Shown: positions 60,737 to 64,000 of the stretch, one piece after another
Position numbering within the stretch: the first letter of the stretch is position 1
Layout: each line of letters begins with the position of its first letter
Assembly (NCBI GenBank): GCA_000964245.1
Contig: LANB01000001.1
Coordinates: forward strand, 289,501-353,500
Reading direction: 5' to 3'
DNA from: Cellvibrionaceae bacterium 1162T.S.0a.05
Lineage (GTDB): Bacteria > Pseudomonadota > Gammaproteobacteria > Pseudomonadales > Cellvibrionaceae
Length of the DNA: 64,000 nucleotides
The notes under the pieces: generated by a model
Databases searched by the model: none
What the model saw: only the letters and a program-made list of their open reading frames with translations
Told to the model about the DNA's origin: nothing
Made by a program: the position numbers and the translations under genes

Positions 60737-61297
60737 TTATTGAGGCTTACGGCGACGTGCCAAGCCTAATCCAATAATGCCAATACCAAGGAGAATCAAC
60801 GTGGTTGGCTCATTAACGCTTACTGGGCTGATCTCCGCAAACAGGGTAGATTCTTTCCAATAAAAGTCGCCGAAAATACTTGTGATAGTGACTTGTAATT
60901 GACCTACTGAATTCAAGGCCGCTACACCTGCATCGAAAATATTTACATGCTCGATTTCGTAGCTAAAGATTGTGCCATCCACTTCAAAGACATCAAATAT
61001 ACCTTCTCCGTGCGCAATCGCGACTTCGTTATCCCACCATGACAGGTCCAGGGTTTCCCATCCAAAATCATCAGAAAAAGACAGGTTTAACCAGGCGTTA
61101 TCCACGAAATAATCGAAAGGAACACCTTCGTCAGTCAGATCGTGAGTGACCGTGTAGGAGTGCCCTGCAGACAAGTAGACGTATTTGTCGCCGTTGTCTT
61201 CGTAAAGGTTAATGTAGTCCTCTACGAGGGTTGCACTAGCATTCGCAGACGCTACAACAATTGCCAGCAGTACCAGTGATTTAAACAAATTTTGCAT
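60737..61297 (-). CDS. PEP-CTERM sorting domain protein
   Basis: 186 aa from the ATG at 61297 (CGGAG upstream); reading further upstream would bury the signal peptide. Sec signal peptide QNLFKSLVLLAIVVASANASA, a beta-rich acidic body, and the C-terminal tripartite sorting tail: NEPTT (variant of PEP), a hydrophobic helix LILLGIGIIGLGLA, then RRRKPQ. Sorted by an exosortase (not in this window) to the cell surface. Confidence 0.88.
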   Translation of the reverse strand: MQNLFKSLVLLAIVVASANASATLVEDYINLYEDNGDKYVYLSAGHSYTVTHDLTDEGVPFDYFVDNAWLNLSFSDDFGWETLDLSWWDNEVAIAHGEGIFDVFEVDGTIFSYEIEHVNIFDAGVAALNSVGQLQVTITSIFGDFYWKESTLFAEISPVSVNEPTTLILLGIGIIGLGLARRRKPQ

Positions 61298-61537
61298 TTT
61301 ATACTCCGTTTCCATTGCAAGCTCTCTTATGAAGAGCATCGTTACAGCCCAAAGACAAGCTAAAACCATGCCAGGTAAATTATTCGTAATAATATCAATC
61401 ACTTACACTTTAATTGAGGTCATTATTATTTGTTAAGTGTAAAGAATTGCGACAGGGCTTTCGTGCCTCAATCGGCGCGAGCATCATCCTGCTCAAAGGT
61501 TAAGAATTGATGGCAGATTTTATAAACCAGGATGAAT

Positions 61538-62425
61538 TTAACGTGCAAAAACGACGGTTTTAGTGCCATTTAGTAGAATTCTGTGTTCAGCATGCCAACG
61601 AACAGCCCGCTGAAGTACCACTGCTTCGATATCCCGGCCGATTTCGACCAGCTCATCAGGCGTATTCGCGTGGCTCACACGCTCAACACTTTGCTCAATG
61701 ATCGGGCCTTCATCGAGTTCCGAGGTGACGTAATGGGCCGTTGCGCCGATAAGCTTTACACCTCGATCAAAGGCCTGGTGATAGGGTTTGGCACCCTTGA
61801 ACCCGGGCAGAAACGAATGATGAATATTGATGGCCTTGCCTTCCAGCTGCGTGCATAGCTTGTCTGAAAGAATTTGCATGTAGCGCGCCAGAACCAGTAG
61901 CTCCGCGTTTGACTCCGCCATGACCCTCAGAATTTGCGCTTCCTGATCTTCCTTGCTCTCTTTGGTAACTGGCAGGTAGTGATAAGGCACCCCGTACCAG
62001 TTACAAAGCTCGCGCATATCTTCGTGGTTGGATACCACCGCCGCGATTTCAACCGGGAGATAACCCCGCTTCCAGCCATTCAGTAAGTTATCAAGACAAT
62101 GACCCCATTGGGATACGGCGATCACAATGCGCGATTTTTGCCGCGCATCACACAACTCCCAGTCCATTTGATAGCGTTCAGCGACTGATTGAAAGGCTGA
62201 CACCACGTCACTGACATTTTTGGGGCCTTCGACGGATTCCAATACCGTACGCATAAAAAAGCGGCGCGTACTCACATCCTCAAACTGTGAAGACTCACGA
62301 ATATTAAAGCCTTGCAGGGAAAATAAACTCGCGACCGATGCCACGATACCCGGGCGGTCGTCACAACTGAATTTTAGAATGAGTTCTTCTGCCTGACTGT
62401 GTGCCAGGTTCGCGCTTTTATTCAT
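61538..62425 (-). CDS. purU: Formyltetrahydrofolate deformylase
   Basis: 295 aa. N-terminal ACT domain (LKFSCDDRPGIVASVASLFS), then a formyltransferase-fold domain with VVSNHEDMRELCNWYGVPYH, ARYMQILSDKLC, NIHHSFLPGFKGAKPYHQA and TAHYVTSELDEGPII; the Asn-His...Asp catalytic set of formyltransferases is present. Releases formate from 10-formyl-THF for purine synthesis and folate balance. Monocistronic. Confidence 0.95.
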   Translation of the reverse strand: MNKSANLAHSQAEELILKFSCDDRPGIVASVASLFSLQGFNIRESSQFEDVSTRRFFMRTVLESVEGPKNVSDVVSAFQSVAERYQMDWELCDARQKSRIVIAVSQWGHCLDNLLNGWKRGYLPVEIAAVVSNHEDMRELCNWYGVPYHYLPVTKESKEDQEAQILRVMAESNAELLVLARYMQILSDKLCTQLEGKAINIHHSFLPGFKGAKPYHQAFDRGVKLIGATAHYVTSELDEGPIIEQSVERVSHANTPDELVEIGRDIEAVVLQRAVRWHAEHRILLNGTKTVVFAR

Positions 62426-62496
62426 GTCCGTTCAACTCAGTCCTTTTTATTCCTGTCGGTTCAGGAACAGTTGGGTTCAAAGGGCGCGTAGTTTAC

Positions 62497-63141
62497 CTAT
62501 TCTTCTGAATGATTGACAGTAGTGCCGAGGTCGGGGTGATAGCGGTAGTGCCCGGTGATGGAATAAGCAAACAGGCGATCATCTTCCTTCGGCCCCCAGC
62601 CTACATTGTGGATGACCAGGGGAGTGCCCTTGCGGCTTTTTTTATCCGAGACGATACCAATGTGAGGCGTGCCTGCAGATAAATCCCAGGAAACAATATC
62701 GCCGGGAAGATAGTCCTCAGCCTTGTTGCTGATGGGTAAAGACCGTCCAAAGCGTGAGAAAAATACGCGCTGATTCGGTACGCGCCGATGATCTATGTTC
62801 GTGTCGGTGTGACTCAAGCCCCAAATATTCGGATAAAGAGAAAAGTTTGCTTGCATGTCTTCGTGTATCAGTTCTTGTAAATCGATCCCGAGCTTTCGAT
62901 AAGAGCGAATCACCACATCCGTGCATACACCAATATTATTTGGCACGTCGCCCATAGGGTAAGCGATTTTTCGATAAGCGCCATTGTAAACAACAAAATG
63001 TTCGGTACGTTCCCGCGCAGCTTCAACCAGTTTTTTGGCAAAGCCCTGATTTGTTTGCGCAACAAGCGGCAGGTTTAACGCCGTGCAAAATAAAAAACTG
63101 AACAAAAAACGCTTTGACCAAACAATTAAACGTTCGCGCAA
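62497..63141 (-). CDS. DUF1287 exported protein
   Basis: 214 aa with a signal peptide ending near LVAQ. Carries the DUF1287 pattern: NIGVCTDVVIRSYRKLGIDL with the candidate catalytic Cys, IDHRRVPNQRVFFSRFG, YLPGDIVSWDLSAGTPHIGI and VIHNVGWGPKEDD, in a Cys-His hydrolase-like (NlpC/P60-superfamily-like) order. Function unproven; a cell-envelope peptidase or amidase role would fit. Confidence 0.88.
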   Translation of the reverse strand: MRERLIVWSKRFLFSFLFCTALNLPLVAQTNQGFAKKLVEAARERTEHFVVYNGAYRKIAYPMGDVPNNIGVCTDVVIRSYRKLGIDLQELIHEDMQANFSLYPNIWGLSHTDTNIDHRRVPNQRVFFSRFGRSLPISNKAEDYLPGDIVSWDLSAGTPHIGIVSDKKSRKGTPLVIHNVGWGPKEDDRLFAYSITGHYRYHPDLGTTVNHSEE

Positions 63142-63175
63142 TATGTTTTCTCCTTTTGGGAAGCCTGTTTTAAAA

Positions 63176-64000
63176 CTAGCGACCGGCTTTAGTGAGTTGT
63201 TTGAACATTTCTCCCAACTGGTTGCTCAATTCGGAAGCGCCACCCAGCGACCATCCCCCATCCACGGGTATCACTGTGCCGTTAATGTACGAGGCTTGTT
63301 CAGACGCAAGAAAAAGGCAGGTGTTGCCAATATCCTGTTTTTTACCCAGCCGTTTTAAGGGGACCGACTCGCGCGCTTTTTCAATAAATTCCGGCGTAGG
63401 TGCCAGGCGTTTCATCCCTTCTGTTTCTTCAATCGGGCCAGGCACCACGCTGTTAATACGTATTCCCTCCGGCCCCCATTCCAGCGCTAAACAGCGCGTA
63501 ATCATGTCGACACCGGCTTTTGCGGAACACACATGCGCTTGTGCCACCATTGGTAAAAACGCTTGAGGCGCAGAGATATTGACGATACTGGCTCCGGGTT
63601 TCCGCAGTAAAGGATAAGCCGCTTTCATGACGTGGAAAGTCCCCACGAGATCAATATCAACCACTGCTTTAAAACCGTTGGAGGATAAACCATCAACCAA
63701 CGCAGGAAAGTTACCCGCGGCGCCGGATATCAACACATCGATATCGCCCCAGGCTTCATGCACTCCTTTCAAACCTTTTTCCAATGCTTCGGCATCGCGC
63801 ACATCACAGCAAAAACCTTGTGCTTGAGCGCCGGCTTTTTCCAGTAATTCAACAGTAGCCGTCACTTTTTCCTCACTGCGGCTGGCCACGGCCACGCGCG
63901 CGCCCGCTCGAGCAAAACACTCCGCCACACCTTGATTAATGCCACTCGTTCCACCTACAACAACAACGTTTTTATTTTTGAAATCAAATTGACTGCTCAC
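63176..64000 (-). CDS. SDR oxidoreductase like peroxisomal-type 2,4-dienoyl-CoA reductase (N-terminus at the right edge)
   Basis: 274 codons reach the last base of the window; a GTG sits there and could be the start, or the gene could extend beyond. Rossmann motif VVVGGTSGINQGVA, NNAG-equivalent ISGAAGNFPA, NISAPQAF. Where most SDRs have YxxxK this protein has VCSAK, without Tyr, exactly as in DECR2-type 2,4-dienoyl-CoA reductases; INSVVPGPIEETEGMKRL also fits that group. Probably NADPH-dependent reduction of unsaturated acyl-CoA in fatty acid breakdown. Confidence 0.85.
   Translation of the reverse strand: MSSQFDFKNKNVVVVGGTSGINQGVAECFARAGARVAVASRSEEKVTATVELLEKAGAQAQGFCCDVRDAEALEKGLKGVHEAWGDIDVLISGAAGNFPALVDGLSSNGFKAVVDIDLVGTFHVMKAAYPLLRKPGASIVNISAPQAFLPMVAQAHVCSAKAGVDMITRCLALEWGPEGIRINSVVPGPIEETEGMKRLAPTPEFIEKARESVPLKRLGKKQDIGNTCLFLASEQASYINGTVIPVDGGWSLGGASELSNQLGEMFKQLTKAGR

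Noticed and set aside
1-64000. CRISPR arrays, tRNA, rRNA and prophage modules
   Set aside because: None seen: no regularly spaced direct repeats with spacers, no tRNA cloverleaf or rRNA signature recognised by eye, no phage structural genes.

Overview
The window looks like chromosome from a plant-polysaccharide-degrading gammaproteobacterium of the Cellvibrio/Saccharophagus/Teredinibacter type. This is inferred from gene content: a secreted cellulase with CBM2 and CBM10 modules joined by long poly-serine linkers, a PL10 pectate lyase, a GH67 alpha-glucuronidase, many lipoproteins and a PEP-CTERM protein. No rRNA or tRNA gene was recognised.

Layout. 0-3.1 kb (minus): a TPR-type Ser/Thr kinase cut by the left edge, its ECF-like sigma factor, and a CsrA paralogue. 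3.3-12.7 kb (plus): a Calx-beta lipoprotein, the cellulase, an XRE regulator with membrane segments, pectate lyase, cupin and MarC-type membrane protein. 12.9-18.8 kb (plus): a redox operon that I do not recognise as a characterised system. It encodes a NirB-like flavoprotein fused to a [2Fe-2S] domain and a membrane domain, an anchored cytochrome with about eleven haems, a Tll0287-like haem lipoprotein, a small cytochrome c, a truncated haemoglobin and a [2Fe-2S]/FAD reductase. It is preceded by a good sigma-54-type promoter match. 19.0-20.5 kb: a small secreted protein and a Gfo/Idh/MocA oxidoreductase.

20.9-23.7 kb is an integron-type gene cassette array with four attC-like sites and no integrase in view (CALIN-like). 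It continues into other AT-rich accessory genes (GIY-YIG, NfeD-like, DUF695-RraB, DUF4375-like) up to about 27 kb. 27.2-33.8 kb: DUF2254 protein, beta-lactamase-fold serine hydrolase, a secreted beta-helix lipoprotein, small proteins and a 147-bp MITE-like element. 33.9-36.4 kb: a sulfide/persulfide detoxification operon (BigR-type repressor, rhodanese, TauE, persulfide dioxygenase), followed by a two-component system and an FHA protein.

39.7-54.2 kb is a nitrate assimilation locus with divergent halves. The minus half is nirB-nirD-nasA plus a DmsB-DmsC fusion. The plus half is a NarK-type transporter, a PP2C phosphatase/kinase fusion, moaA, moaB, moeA and a DUF1244 gene. The shared intergenic region has a sigma-54-type match on each strand. 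Nitrate would be imported, reduced by NasA (perhaps fed by quinol through the DmsBC-like protein), then reduced to ammonium by NirBD; the moa/moe genes supply the Mo cofactor. The 12.9-kb redox operon shares the promoter type and may belong to the same nitrogen or NO physiology.

54.3-64 kb holds a YdiJ-type FAD/FeS dehydrogenase, GH67, a ROK sugar kinase, a PEP-CTERM protein, purU, DUF1287 and an SDR cut at or beginning at the right edge. Three long palindromic elements (9.4, 41.7 and 42.0 kb) share a core, while their stems change sequence and keep pairing. They are the most unusual non-coding signal here.
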